53,498 nucleotides of DNA from Collinsella aerofaciens (GTDB lineage: Bacteria; Actinomycetota; Coriobacteriia; Coriobacteriales; Coriobacteriaceae). This document shows positions 16,008 through 24,401 of this stretch, piece after piece. The stretch's first letter is position 1, and each line of letters begins with the position of its first letter. The notes below the pieces were generated by a model that saw only the letters and a program-made list of their open reading frames with translations, had not been told where the DNA came from and made no database searches. The DNA lies in NCBI RefSeq assembly GCF_019131995.1, contig NZ_JAHONA010000013.1, forward strand, positions 1-53,498. The letters are read 5' to 3'. Both the position numbers and the translations under genes were made by a program.

Positions 16008-18311
16008 TCACGGTCGCTGGCATCGCATCGCAAAGCCATTCGCAGTTGGCGTGACGGTAATGTCGCCGTGTTCGATAGTGCACGCGAACACACCGCCCGC
16101 TTCCTTAACGGCATCGATGCAGGCATCGGACGGATGGCCGTATCGATTCCCCTCGCCCGCACTCGCAAGGGAAAGCTCAGGCTTCAAGACGTCCAGCAAC
16201 TCACCATCGACTGAAACCTTAGAGCCGTGATGCCCAAGTTTAAGTACATCGATTTCCCCCACCTCCTGCACGAATTCCCGTTCTTGGTCGAGCTCGGCAT
16301 CACCGGTGAGGAGCATACGCAGGCCCCTGCCTTCCTGAACATAGGAGAGCAGCAGGACAAGCGAGTCCTCATTTCCCTCGCCATCCACGGACTCGAATGG
16401 CCACATCACGCGGGCGCAAAATGAGCCGATATCGACCGTATCCCCACGGCGCACCTGCCGATACTCAACGCCAGGTCGGTTCAATACCTCGGCAGGAGCA
16501 TCCTCCAGCGCATCCGCCGCCACGGCAATCGTTCCAACCGAAAACTGTTCGAGCACGGCAGGCAGACCACCCCAGTGGTCCTCATCCCAATGCGTCACAA
16601 AGACGGCATCGATATGGCGCACGTTATTGCGAACCAACGCCGCCACCATGCGCTCGTCGAGCCCGCAGTCGACGAGTGCTACTGCGCCGCCCTGGCGGAT
16701 AAGAATCGCATCGGCCTGGCCCACATCGAGCACCGTCACCGAAGGCGGAGCGAATCGATCCCAGTAGACGTACGGAATCGCAGCCAGGAGTACCAAGCAT
16801 GCAAGCCCCACCGCCATAGGACGTGCACGGGGACGCGGCCACCAGACCAGCAGAACCGCCAGCAAACACGGCACTAGGTAAATCCACATGCTATCGGGCG
16901 GCAAACTCACGGATGCACCCGGCACGGCGGCAAACAGCTGCTCGAAGAACAGTGCGCAACGGGCGGCAATCATGGGCACAATGAGCGCCCAAGTCCGCAA
17001 AGGTGCCACGAGCGAAAAGGGAACCAGCACAATCGACACAGCAAGCAGTACGCTCACCACCGGACCGATGACCGCATTTGCCAGCGGAGCAATGAGCGAT
17101 AACGTACCAAAGGCGGGAATGGTAATGGGAAGTGTCGCCAATTGCGAGCACAGCGTGGCGGAAAGCATGCTGGCGACGCCCGATGGCACACCCAGCTCAC
17201 CCAAAGCGTAGGTCGCATAGGGGCAAAAGCACAGAATGGCTAAGACGCTGGCACATGAAAGCTGAAAGCCCATCTCGAACAGCACCGTCGGCCGCAGTAG
17301 CACAAAGATGGACATGGTTACGAAGAGTGCCGATTCGCCGTGCCGGCGACGCCCCGCGCCGTTTACGACAAGCGTCGCGAACACCATGCAGCACGCGCGC
17401 ACGGCCGAAGGAGACGCGCCCGTAAAGGCAGCGTAGCCAACAAGCGTTATCGCCAATATCGCCCGCTGAAGACCACGTGAGCACCGAGTCTTTTGCAATG
17501 CGCCCTCGATTACAAACCCCACGATAGCCAAATGGCTGCCCGAGACGGCGATAAGATGCGCCGTCCCCGTCACCGAAAACCAATCGCCCGCCGGCTGGGC
17601 GCGCAGCTCGGCCGAACGACCACAGGCGACACCGGCTATGAGCGCACGCGCCGAGTCGGTCGCAGGCGCAATGGACGCAAGCAGCCCATTTCGCAGCCGA
17701 AGCAGCGGCCCCGGAGAGCCCTCATCGACCGGCACAATCCGAACGGCTTGAACCTTGCGCACCTCGCCTCGGAGCACGCGCGATCGTCCATATGCATCGT
17801 TCTCAAAACGTGAAACGCGACCGATAACACGCACGTGCGCCCCGACCTTGAGCTCGCGGTCACACGATAGGCGAACCGTTGCCAGGTTCTTACCGTCCGC
17901 GCGTGCCTCGCAGGTATAGGAATACACGTCGTCGTTTATGGATGGATCACCCTGCACGACAAACTCGAGGCTGCTTGCCGCTCGACCGTCGAGCGCCTTC
18001 GAGGCGCCTAGCGTGCCCACAGCCCACCACGCCGAGACGACCGCTCCCGCCACGAGACCGACGGACGCGGCATACAGCCACCACTTCCAAGGGGCAAGCC
18101 ACGCACAAGATTGAGCCAGCACAACGAATACCGCCGCCGCAACGGGAATGGCCCATAGCAGCCCGACCGCCGACGCCTGCTCCCTCAGCAGCGCATCAGC
18201 GGCCACGTTGAGCACCAAGGCGCAGCTCATGCACATGCCGGCACACAGGGCCATCGTCCATGGCATCAGGGGCCGCGGAGGCATCACATGTTCGCGCTTG
18301 GTCGCACTCAT
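16008..18311 (-). CDS. comEC: ComEC/Rec2-type DNA internalisation channel
   Basis: A 767-residue polytopic membrane protein that moves single-stranded DNA across the membrane in transformation. Two N-terminal hydrophobic segments precede an OB-like DUF4131 region (about 115-195). The Competence domain of many helices follows (about 200-500) and includes the conserved TAHLIAVSGSHLAIVG. The C-terminal metallo-beta-lactamase domain carries THWDEDH (573-579), LTGD and LGHHGS. All parts look intact. Start ATG overlaps the comEA stop (ATGA); an in-frame ATG four codons earlier is less likely. Confidence 0.95.
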   Translation of the reverse strand: MSATKREHVMPPRPLMPWTMALCAGMCMSCALVLNVAADALLREQASAVGLLWAIPVAAAVFVVLAQSCAWLAPWKWWLYAASVGLVAGAVVSAWWAVGTLGASKALDGRAASSLEFVVQGDPSINDDVYSYTCEARADGKNLATVRLSCDRELKVGAHVRVIGRVSRFENDAYGRSRVLRGEVRKVQAVRIVPVDEGSPGPLLRLRNGLLASIAPATDSARALIAGVACGRSAELRAQPAGDWFSVTGTAHLIAVSGSHLAIVGFVIEGALQKTRCSRGLQRAILAITLVGYAAFTGASPSAVRACCMVFATLVVNGAGRRRHGESALFVTMSIFVLLRPTVLFEMGFQLSCASVLAILCFCPYATYALGELGVPSGVASMLSATLCSQLATLPITIPAFGTLSLIAPLANAVIGPVVSVLLAVSIVLVPFSLVAPLRTWALIVPMIAARCALFFEQLFAAVPGASVSLPPDSMWIYLVPCLLAVLLVWWPRPRARPMAVGLACLVLLAAIPYVYWDRFAPPSVTVLDVGQADAILIRQGGAVALVDCGLDERMVAALVRNNVRHIDAVFVTHWDEDHWGGLPAVLEQFSVGTIAVAADALEDAPAEVLNRPGVEYRQVRRGDTVDIGSFCARVMWPFESVDGEGNEDSLVLLLSYVQEGRGLRMLLTGDAELDQEREFVQEVGEIDVLKLGHHGSKVSVDGELLDVLKPELSLASAGEGNRYGHPSDACIDAVKEAGGVFACTIEHGDITVTPTANGFAMRCQRP

Positions 18312-19021
18312 ACGCAGATGCAATCTTTGATTTTGGCAAGCTTCTTCTCGCCGATTCCCGACACACGCATCAGATCGTCAACCGAGGCAAAAGCACCGTT
18401 CTTTGTCCGCTCGTCGATAATCGACCGGGCCATGGAGGGACCGATGCCCGAAAGCGTCTGTAGCTCTGCCGAGCTTGCCGTATTAATGTTTACTAGGCCT
18501 GTTGCGCTACTCACGCCCGATGACGCGGAAGCCCCACCATCAACATCGGCTTCCGCAATGGGCGCCTGCTGCTCCCCTTCCGTTGGAACGTGGATTTTTT
18601 GTCCATCGACGACCTTGGATGCCCGATTGAGCCCCGTAACGTCTGCCTCGGGCGCCAGCCCGCCGGCGGCATCAATCGCCTGAGCCACCCGCGCGCCGTC
18701 CTTGAGACGATATACACCGGGCGACACAACGGCGCCATCGACATCGACATAGACCTCTGCCGCGGCAGAAGCCTTAGTCGAAGAACCTTCGGATGTCTTT
18801 CCGCTCGAGGCATCACTGGATCCCGGCTCCACCAACGAGCCCGAACCGTCAGTGCGCTCAAACGACACGGCGCCGGCACCGCCGCCAAGGTTCGCCATCG
18901 CCAAGCCGCTCGACATCGCAATGACGACCAATATCGCCATCACCACTGCCTTATGACCGAGCAGCTTGTCCGCCAAGCGGTCCATCTTTTTGACCCGTTC
19001 GTGTTGTTCGCGCTGCGCCAT
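18308..19021 (-). CDS. comEA: ComEA-type DNA receptor
   Basis: A 237-residue envelope DNA-binding protein that delivers DNA to ComEC. A basic N-terminus leads to one membrane segment (about 24-44). A low-complexity Ser/Gly linker follows, then an SLBB domain (about 90-146, with VDVDGAVVSPGVY), then paired helix-hairpin-helix motifs (about 177-237, with LSGIGPSMA and VSGIGEKK). The ATG at 19021 has GGGAGG upstream. It overlaps comEC by four bases. A palindrome lies about 60 bases upstream. Confidence 0.94.
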   Translation of the reverse strand: MAQREQHERVKKMDRLADKLLGHKAVVMAILVVIAMSSGLAMANLGGGAGAVSFERTDGSGSLVEPGSSDASSGKTSEGSSTKASAAAEVYVDVDGAVVSPGVYRLKDGARVAQAIDAAGGLAPEADVTGLNRASKVVDGQKIHVPTEGEQQAPIAEADVDGGASASSGVSSATGLVNINTASSAELQTLSGIGPSMARSIIDERTKNGAFASVDDLMRVSGIGEKKLAKIKDCICV

Positions 19022-19078
19022 AGCAAAACCTCCCAACACCATCGTGTCAGGAAAGGAGCCCTGTAACAGCCACGCCCC

Positions 19079-19090
19079 AAAACCGGTTTT
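19079..19090. promoter_or_regulatory. Palindrome upstream of comEA
   Basis: AAAACCGGTTTT is a perfect 12-base palindrome in the only spacer before the competence genes; TTGACC lies just upstream of it on the minus strand. It could be an operator. No regulator can be named. Confidence 0.3.
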
Positions 19091-19190
19091 AGCGGTCAAA
19101 CCAAAAGCCGACCAAAACCTTGCACAAATCCGTCCATTTATTCAGGCACACGTCAGCAAATGAACACTTAGCCACAAAATGCCCAGATAG

Positions 19191-19224
19191 CAAAAGACCG
19201 ACGATGCAGACGCATCGTCGGTCT
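19191..19224 (-). terminator. Rho-independent terminator of thiI
   Basis: Thirteen-base perfect arms (19195-19207 and 19212-19224) with a four-base loop, followed on the minus strand by TTTTGC. It ends the mihF-gmk-rpoZ-thiI unit. Confidence 0.9.
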
Positions 19225-19234
19225 ATGCACAAAT

Positions 19235-20479
19235 TTACTCGTGATCTTGGTAAATCTCACGCGGAGCAAGCTCCGAATGTTTGCGTTTTAAGGTCTTAGG
19301 GGCCTTATACGTGTTGCTCTCAAAGTCGATGTACTCGGTCTGCTTGAGCAGGCGCTCGATCATCTCCTCGTGATCGAACAACTCCCAGGCCTCATGCATG
19401 GCATCGAGTTTAGCGTGCGTCTCGGGACGGCGCGGCATAAACAGCGTGCAGCAGTCGGGAGCGGCCTCAGTGGAGATATCGAACGTACCGATCTCCTCGG
19501 CGCGCGCGATGATCTCCTGCTTATCCGAACCGATGAGAGGGCGGAACACGGGGATCTTCACGGCCTCGTTGACGGCCATGATATTCTCAAGCGTTTGGGA
19601 GGCAACCTGCCCAAGCGATTCGCCCGTAACGATGGCCTTGGCACCCTCGATGTGCGCAATGCGCTCGGCAACCGAATACATAATGCGGCGATACATGATC
19701 ACGCGCAGGTTGCTGGGACAGGTGACCGAAATCTCACGCTGGCAGTCGCCAAACGGCACCACGTACAGGCGGCCGATCTGGACACCCGGCTCAAGCGCAC
19801 GGATGATGTCCTGCACCAAATACTCGCTCGTGTCGGGCGTCTGCGGACGACCTGAGAAATGTACCGGCACGCACACCGCGCCGCGACGCGCGAGCATCCA
19901 GGTTGCCACCGGAGAATCAATACCCGACGACAGCAGCGTCACGACCTTGCCGGCAGAACCCACCGGCAGACCGCCCACGCCGCGCTCGGAGCGCGCGTAC
20001 ACATAAACGCTACCCTGGACCACCAGTACGTGCACCATCGCATCGGGGTCGTGCATTTGAACCTTTTTATCGGGGAAGGCCTCACACAGCACCTCGCCCA
20101 CCTGACGATTGATGTCAATCGAGGTGAGCTCATAGTCGGTATTGGAGCGCTTGGCGTGCACCTTAAACGAATCGAAGGAACCAAACTCGCGCAGCGCCTT
20201 CACGGCGGCGGCGCAGTACTCCTGCGGGTCGCGGTTGGTGTGGTACGCCAAAGACACACGGGCAACGCCGGGAACGGTGCGAATGACACGCGCCGCCTCG
20301 TCGGCCTGATGCTCGTTAAAGGTCACGAGGATATAACCGGAAATTCGAGACACGGCATTCACGGAAAAGGCGGCCAAGGCCGCCTTGATGTTATCCATGA
20401 GGATATGCTCAAAATGTGCGCGGTTCTTGCCCTTCAGTCCAACCTCGTGATAGTGGACCAGGCAGACGCGAGCCGCCAT
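19235..20479 (-). CDS. thiI: tRNA 4-thiouridine synthase ThiI
   Basis: A 414-residue enzyme that adenylates U8 of tRNA for sulfur transfer and may also supply sulfur for thiamine thiazole. It has an N-terminal ferredoxin-like domain, a THUMP domain (about 60-165) and a PP-loop SSGIDSP (184-190). The C-terminal rhodanese domain of the E. coli enzyme is absent, as in most Gram-positive ThiI, so sulfur must come from a partner. PDCCTLFMP is the short-form ending motif. ATG at 20479 follows directly on the rpoZ stop (TAAATG). Confidence 0.95.
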   Translation of the reverse strand: MAARVCLVHYHEVGLKGKNRAHFEHILMDNIKAALAAFSVNAVSRISGYILVTFNEHQADEAARVIRTVPGVARVSLAYHTNRDPQEYCAAAVKALREFGSFDSFKVHAKRSNTDYELTSIDINRQVGEVLCEAFPDKKVQMHDPDAMVHVLVVQGSVYVYARSERGVGGLPVGSAGKVVTLLSSGIDSPVATWMLARRGAVCVPVHFSGRPQTPDTSEYLVQDIIRALEPGVQIGRLYVVPFGDCQREISVTCPSNLRVIMYRRIMYSVAERIAHIEGAKAIVTGESLGQVASQTLENIMAVNEAVKIPVFRPLIGSDKQEIIARAEEIGTFDISTEAAPDCCTLFMPRRPETHAKLDAMHEAWELFDHEEMIERLLKQTEYIDFESNTYKAPKTLKRKHSELAPREIYQDHE

Positions 20480-20761
20480 TTAGGCTTCAGCAACCTTGTG
20501 GCCGAGCGCCTTCTCGTAACGGGCCTCGTCGTAAGAGATGTCACCGTCGACAATCTCGTCCATAGCCATCGAGATAGTGTCGGCACCGGAAAGCCCGATG
20601 GTGATGTCATCGACATCCTGGACGGCAAGCACGCGGTTGTGCTGGCCACGCAGCATGCTGTTAATGTCGCAGGCGCGCTTGGAGGCAAGCGAAGCAAGCA
20701 GGAAGCGGTTGTGATCGGTCTTCTCCAGAAGATCGTCAATGCAAGGCTTTACAACGGACAC
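20480..20761 (-). CDS. rpoZ: RNA polymerase omega subunit
   Basis: A 93-residue omega subunit, which binds beta-prime and helps assemble RNA polymerase. The core KPCIDDLLEKTDHNRFLLAS followed by SKRACDIN is the family pattern for folding around the beta-prime C-terminus. Start is GTG at 20761 with GAGG five bases before and AAAGGA further up. It lies five bases past gmk, the classical gmk-rpoZ pairing, and abuts thiI. The C-terminus is acidic and specific to this lineage. Confidence 0.93.
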   Translation of the reverse strand: MSVVKPCIDDLLEKTDHNRFLLASLASKRACDINSMLRGQHNRVLAVQDVDDITIGLSGADTISMAMDEIVDGDISYDEARYEKALGHKVAEA

Positions 20762-20766
20762 GGACC

Positions 20767-21336
20767 TCAGATCCTTTCATGCATATCGAGAACGCGAACG
20801 AGCTCATCGGTCGCGCGGTCGAGATCGTCATTCACCACGACGTCGTCGTAGCGGTCGGCAAGGGCAAGCTCATCGGCGGCGTTTGCCATACGCAGCTCAA
20901 TCGTCTCGGGCGTCTCGGTACCGCGACCGACTAGACGCTCGCGGAGCACCTCAAGCGAAGGTGGCTTGATAAAGATCAGCACGGCCTCGGGGAAACGCTC
21001 CTTCACCTGCAGGGCGCCCTGGACATCGATCTCCAAAATCAGAGACGCGCCCGAGGCGAGCTTGGATGTGACCTCGCTCACCAACGTGCCGTAGCAGTTA
21101 CCGTGGACCTCGGCCCACTCAACAAACTCACCGTTTGCCACGCGGCGGTCGAACTCCTCGCGCGTCAGAAAAAAGTAGTTGACGCCGTCGACCTCACCTT
21201 TGCGTGGTGCTCGCGTGGTAGCCGAAACCGTCAGGCCCAGGTTCGAGCGGCGCTCGCGCACACGAGTGACGAGCGTACCCTTGCCTGCGCCTGACGGTCC
21301 AGAAATCACAAAGAGCTTGGAATCCTGAGCGCTCAC
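20767..21336 (-). CDS. gmk: Guanylate kinase
   Basis: A 189-residue enzyme that makes GDP from GMP and ATP. The P-loop is GPSGAGKGT near the N-terminus. The GMP-binding segment includes TTRAPRKGEVDGVNYFF, and the lid segment includes LVGRGTETPE. The length is normal. Start is GTG at 21336, immediately after the mihF stop (TAAGTG). The order mihF-gmk-rpoZ is typical of actinobacteria. Confidence 0.97.
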   Translation of the reverse strand: MSAQDSKLFVISGPSGAGKGTLVTRVRERRSNLGLTVSATTRAPRKGEVDGVNYFFLTREEFDRRVANGEFVEWAEVHGNCYGTLVSEVTSKLASGASLILEIDVQGALQVKERFPEAVLIFIKPPSLEVLRERLVGRGTETPETIELRMANAADELALADRYDDVVVNDDLDRATDELVRVLDMHERI

Positions 21337-21645
21337 TTATTTGGTCAGCTGCTCGAGGAGCTGCTCGCGCTGACGGACGCCGAGGCCCTGGACGCGACGG
21401 GTAGCGGAGATACCGAGCTCCTCCATGATCTTGGCGGCCTTGGCCTTACCATAACCAGGAAGAGACTCGATGAGGGTGGAAACCTTCATGCGGGAAGCGA
21501 TGGGGTCATCGGAGTTGAGCACGGACTCGAGGGACTTCTCGCCCTTCTTGATCTGCTCGCGAAGCTCAGCGCGGGCGTGACGTGCGGCAGCAGCCTTCTC
21601 AAGAGCCTGCTTGCGCTGCTCATCGGTAAGCTGAGGGAGTGCCAT
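21337..21645 (-). CDS. mihF: Actinobacterial integration host factor (mIHF)
   Basis: A 102-residue nucleoid protein of the actinobacterial mIHF family, unrelated to proteobacterial IHF. A basic N-terminal helix (RKQALEKAAAARHARAELR) precedes an H2TH-like DNA-binding region with LPGYGKAKAAKIMEELGIS and the ending RRVQGLGVRQREQLLE. Start ATG at 21645 follows GGAGG; an in-frame start four codons earlier overlaps this site. The gmk neighbour and this family support an actinobacterial host. A long inverted repeat lies in its leader. Confidence 0.95.
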   Translation of the reverse strand: MALPQLTDEQRKQALEKAAAARHARAELREQIKKGEKSLESVLNSDDPIASRMKVSTLIESLPGYGKAKAAKIMEELGISATRRVQGLGVRQREQLLEQLTK

Positions 21646-21683
21646 TCGTACCTCCAAATAGTTGGGTTATATCTGATTCAATA

Positions 21684-21722
21684 ATTGGCATTTTAGCACG
21701 TAGAACGTGCAAAATGCCCAAT
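21684..21722 (-). repeat. Long inverted repeat upstream of mihF
   Basis: Two 18-base arms, 21684-21701 and 21705-21722, are complementary apart from one bulged base on each side; the spacer is AGA. The inner core is GCACGT-AGA-ACGTGC. It is 39 bases before the mihF start. There is no U-run, so it is not a normal terminator. It may be an operator or a leader stem. Confidence 0.5.
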
Positions 21723-21762
21723 CGCGACTCCATAGGTTAGACGATACCCGCAAAAAGTGCAA

Positions 21763-21768
21763 TATACT
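21763..21768 (+). promoter_or_regulatory. Possible plus-strand -10 box
   Basis: TATACT on the plus strand lies 14 bases before the stem at 21782. It could start a short RNA ending at the U-run 21841-21844. The -35 is poor. Confidence 0.25.
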
Positions 21769-21781
21769 GCGCCCAAAGTTA

Positions 21782-21843
21782 AGCCCCTGACCTGCGATTC
21801 CACACAAAGGATGGGAAAGTTTACGCAGGCACAGGGGCTATTT
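21782..21843 (-). terminator. Long hairpin after pyrF (terminator, possibly two-way)
   Basis: AGCCCCTG and CCTGCG (21782-21796) pair with CGCAGG and CAGGGGCT (21824-21839), 14 pairs with a small internal loop and a 27-base apical loop. On the minus strand it ends TTAACTTT; on the plus strand the stem is followed by ATTTTG. It ends the pyr operon. The large loop is unusual for a simple terminator. Confidence 0.6.
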
Positions 21844-21884
21844 TGTGCTAATGAGACCCAAAAGTGGTGACTTAGGGGAATCTT

Positions 21885-22601
21885 TTACGCGACGTTTTCG
21901 ACCAGCTCGGCGACGATGGCGTCAAAGGCGGCAACCGGATCGTCGGCGCCGGTGATGGGACGGCCCACCACAATGTGGCTTGCGCCGCGCTCGATAGCCT
22001 GGGAAGGCGTCGCCACGCGGGACTGGTCGCCTAAGGCGGCGCCCACCGGACGCACACCCGGAGTCACGATCAGGGCATCAGGACCCAGCAGCTCACGCAT
22101 GTCGTGAGCCTCCATCGGCGAGCACACGATGCCATCGATGCCACTGGCCTGAGCGAGCTTTGCCAGGCGGGCGGCCTCCTCGGCCACCGGCGACTCGACG
22201 CCAATCTCGCTCAAGGCATCCTGATTCATGCTCGTGAGCACGGTGATGGCGACGAGCTTGGCGCGGTCCTCGCGTGCTTCCTCGGCACCCTCGCGGCAGG
22301 CAGCGAGCATGGCGCCCGAACCCAAGCCGTGAACCGAGAGCAGGTCGGCACCGGCAAGCGAGGCCGAGCGGGCGGCACCGCGAACCTGATGCGGAATGTC
22401 ATGGAACTTAAGGTCAAGGAAAACCTTAAAGCCCAGGTCCTTAAAGGTCTTGACGATCTCGGGGCCCTCAGCGTAATAGAGCGTCATACCAACTTTAAGC
22501 CAGGCGGCATGGCCCGAAAGCTCGTGGGCGAGCTCGAGCGCACGCTCGCGGTCGCAGTCGAGAGCGACGATTACGCGGTCGCGGGCATCGGTCTCTAGCA
22601 T
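21885..22601 (-). CDS. pyrF: Orotidine 5'-phosphate decarboxylase
   Basis: A 238-residue TIM-barrel enzyme that makes UMP from OMP, the last step of the pathway. The catalytic Asp-Lys-Asp-type motif is visible as DLKFHDIPH, with an early VALD and the phosphate-binding segment near VVGRPI. Length is normal for the group. The ATG at 22601 overlaps the pyrD end by seven bases, so the two are coupled. It is the last gene of the pyr operon. Confidence 0.96.
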   Translation of the reverse strand: MLETDARDRVIVALDCDRERALELAHELSGHAAWLKVGMTLYYAEGPEIVKTFKDLGFKVFLDLKFHDIPHQVRGAARSASLAGADLLSVHGLGSGAMLAACREGAEEAREDRAKLVAITVLTSMNQDALSEIGVESPVAEEAARLAKLAQASGIDGIVCSPMEAHDMRELLGPDALIVTPGVRPVGAALGDQSRVATPSQAIERGASHIVVGRPITGADDPVAAFDAIVAELVENVA

Positions 22602-23518
22602 TCGAAAGCACCTACCAGTTCGTTGATGTCCTTCACGCCTTGGGACTCAGCCCAGGCCTCGAGCTCGTGCGCGATCTTGAGCGAAGCGCACGGATCGACG
22701 AAGTTGGCCATGCCGACCGACACGCAGGTGGCGCCGGCCAGGATAAACTCGGCCGCATCCTCGCCGGTCATGACACCGCCGACGCCGTTGATGGGGATAT
22801 CGACGGCCTGGGCAATCTCCCAGACCATGCGCACGGCGATGTGGTGGCACAGCGGGCCCGAAAGGCCGCCCTTGGGCTTGGCCACGCGGGACTTGCGGGT
22901 ATGGACGTCGATGGCCATGCCCTGAATGGAGTTGATGACCGAAAGGCCGTCGGCGCCGGCAGCCTCGAGGGCCTTGGCAATCTCGGCGACGTTGACCGGC
23001 GCCATCTTCACGAACAGCGGCTTATCGGTCACCTTGCGGCAGGCAGCCATAACGGATGAGGCGCCCTCGGGCGTAGAGCCCATGGCGGCACCGCCGGCGG
23101 CGATATTAGGGCAGCTCACGTTGATCTCGTAGCCGGCAGCCCAGGGGCACAGTTCGACATACATCTCGAGCGCGCGGACAAACTCGTCAACGGAGTGGCC
23201 GGCAACCTGACAGATGACCTGGCAGCCGTCCTTGGACAGCTGTTCGAGCCACGGACCGGACTCGCGAGCAAAGGCGGCCACGCCGGGGTTCTGAAGGCCC
23301 ACGGAGTTGATCATACCGCCGGGGATCTCGGCCATGCGGGGCGCGGGGTTGCCGGGCCAGGGCTCGGCAGCGCAACCCTTGGTGGTGATGGCGCCCAGCT
23401 GGGAAACATCAAAGAAGTTCTGGAACTGCCAACCGTAACCAAAAGTACCGGCTGCGGTGTTGATGGGGTTCTGCATCTTGACGCCGCCGAAATCGACGGC
23501 CATGTTCACGGTACCCAC
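22595..23518 (-). CDS. pyrD: Dihydroorotate dehydrogenase, class 1B catalytic subunit
   Basis: About 307 residues; oxidises dihydroorotate to orotate with FMN and passes electrons to PyrK. The class 1 base is the cysteine in NVSCPN. KPKGGLSGP and the phosphate-binding GVGGVMTGEDA are present. The start is uncertain: GTG at 23518 overlaps the pyrK stop (TAGTG), and a GTG at 23509 and an ATG at 23503 are in frame; the first is chosen for coupling. Adjacent pyrK shows this is the NAD-dependent 1B type. Confidence 0.94.
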   Translation of the reverse strand: MGTVNMAVDFGGVKMQNPINTAAGTFGYGWQFQNFFDVSQLGAITTKGCAAEPWPGNPAPRMAEIPGGMINSVGLQNPGVAAFARESGPWLEQLSKDGCQVICQVAGHSVDEFVRALEMYVELCPWAAGYEINVSCPNIAAGGAAMGSTPEGASSVMAACRKVTDKPLFVKMAPVNVAEIAKALEAAGADGLSVINSIQGMAIDVHTRKSRVAKPKGGLSGPLCHHIAVRMVWEIAQAVDIPINGVGGVMTGEDAAEFILAGATCVSVGMANFVDPCASLKIAHELEAWAESQGVKDINELVGAFEC

Positions 23519-24309
23519 TAGAAGACCACCACCTTGGAAGCATCGAACACGGGGCCGCACATGCAAGCACCCTTCATACCGTCGACCGTCTCGACATTGC
23601 AGGTGTTGCAGGCGCCAAAGCCACAGCTCATCATGCGCTCAAGCGACACCTCGCAGTACGCACCGGCCTCGGCGGCAGCGGCGGCGACTTTCTTCATCAT
23701 GACAGCGGGGCCGCAGCTGGCGACGTAGTCGTAGCCGCCCTCGCCGAGCAGCTCGGCGGCAGGATCGGTGCAAAAACCGTGCGTGCCGAGCGAGCCGTCG
23801 TCGGTGCAAACGTTGACCGTGGCGCCCAGCGCGCGGAACTCATCGACACCCACGGCCTTGGAAGCGGTGCCAAAGCCCAGGCACACGTCAACATCCACGC
23901 CCTGCTCGGCAAGCATACCGGCAAGACACAGCACAGGCGGAACGCCGATGCCACCGGCGACGAGCAGCGCCTTCCTGGTGCCCTCGGGAACAAGCCAGCC
24001 GCGGCCGCCAGGGCCCAACAGGTTGGACTTGGAGCCGGGACCCATCTGCGACAGACGACGGGTGTCGTCACCCACGACGGCGTACCACAGCTCGACGGTA
24101 CCGGCCTCGGCGTCAGCGCGATAGAAGCTCAAGGGCACGCGAAGCAGCGAGGACGCATCGCCGGGCACGGCAATGTTCACAAACTGGCCGGGCTTGAGCG
24201 CACTTGCAAGCTTGGGGGCCGAGATGACGAGCGAGAAGATGCCATCGGCGATCTCCTGGTTCGAGACGACCTCGAAGTCGTGCATGCGTGCAGTGGAAGG
24301 TGTGGGCAT
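23518..24309 (-). CDS. pyrK: Dihydroorotate dehydrogenase electron transfer subunit
   Basis: A 263-residue flavoprotein that carries electrons from PyrD to NAD. The FAD-binding motif is RVPLSFY, the NAD-binding loop is AGGIGVPPV, and the C-terminal 2Fe-2S site is CGFGACNTCNVE followed by GACMCGPVF, four cysteines. The ATG at 24309 follows GGAG. A 92-base gap with a hairpin separates it from pyrC, which may tune expression of the distal genes. Partner pyrD is next. Confidence 0.95.
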   Translation of the reverse strand: MPTPSTARMHDFEVVSNQEIADGIFSLVISAPKLASALKPGQFVNIAVPGDASSLLRVPLSFYRADAEAGTVELWYAVVGDDTRRLSQMGPGSKSNLLGPGGRGWLVPEGTRKALLVAGGIGVPPVLCLAGMLAEQGVDVDVCLGFGTASKAVGVDEFRALGATVNVCTDDGSLGTHGFCTDPAAELLGEGGYDYVASCGPAVMMKKVAAAAAEAGAYCEVSLERMMSCGFGACNTCNVETVDGMKGACMCGPVFDASKVVVF

Positions 24310-24356
24310 AGACGCTCCAATCCCCCATGCGGTTGCATGGTCAAAACGAACAGAAA

Positions 24357-24381
24357 GCGCGGCACCGCAAGGGCACCGCGC
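24357..24381 (-). terminator. Weak intercistronic hairpin between pyrC and pyrK
   Basis: GCGCGG (24357-24362) pairs with CCGCGC (24376-24381); on the minus strand TTTCTG follows. Six pairs only, so it may be an attenuating or stabilising stem inside the operon. Confidence 0.4.
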
Positions 24382-24401
24382 ACAAAAGCGATAAGGCTAT
24401 G

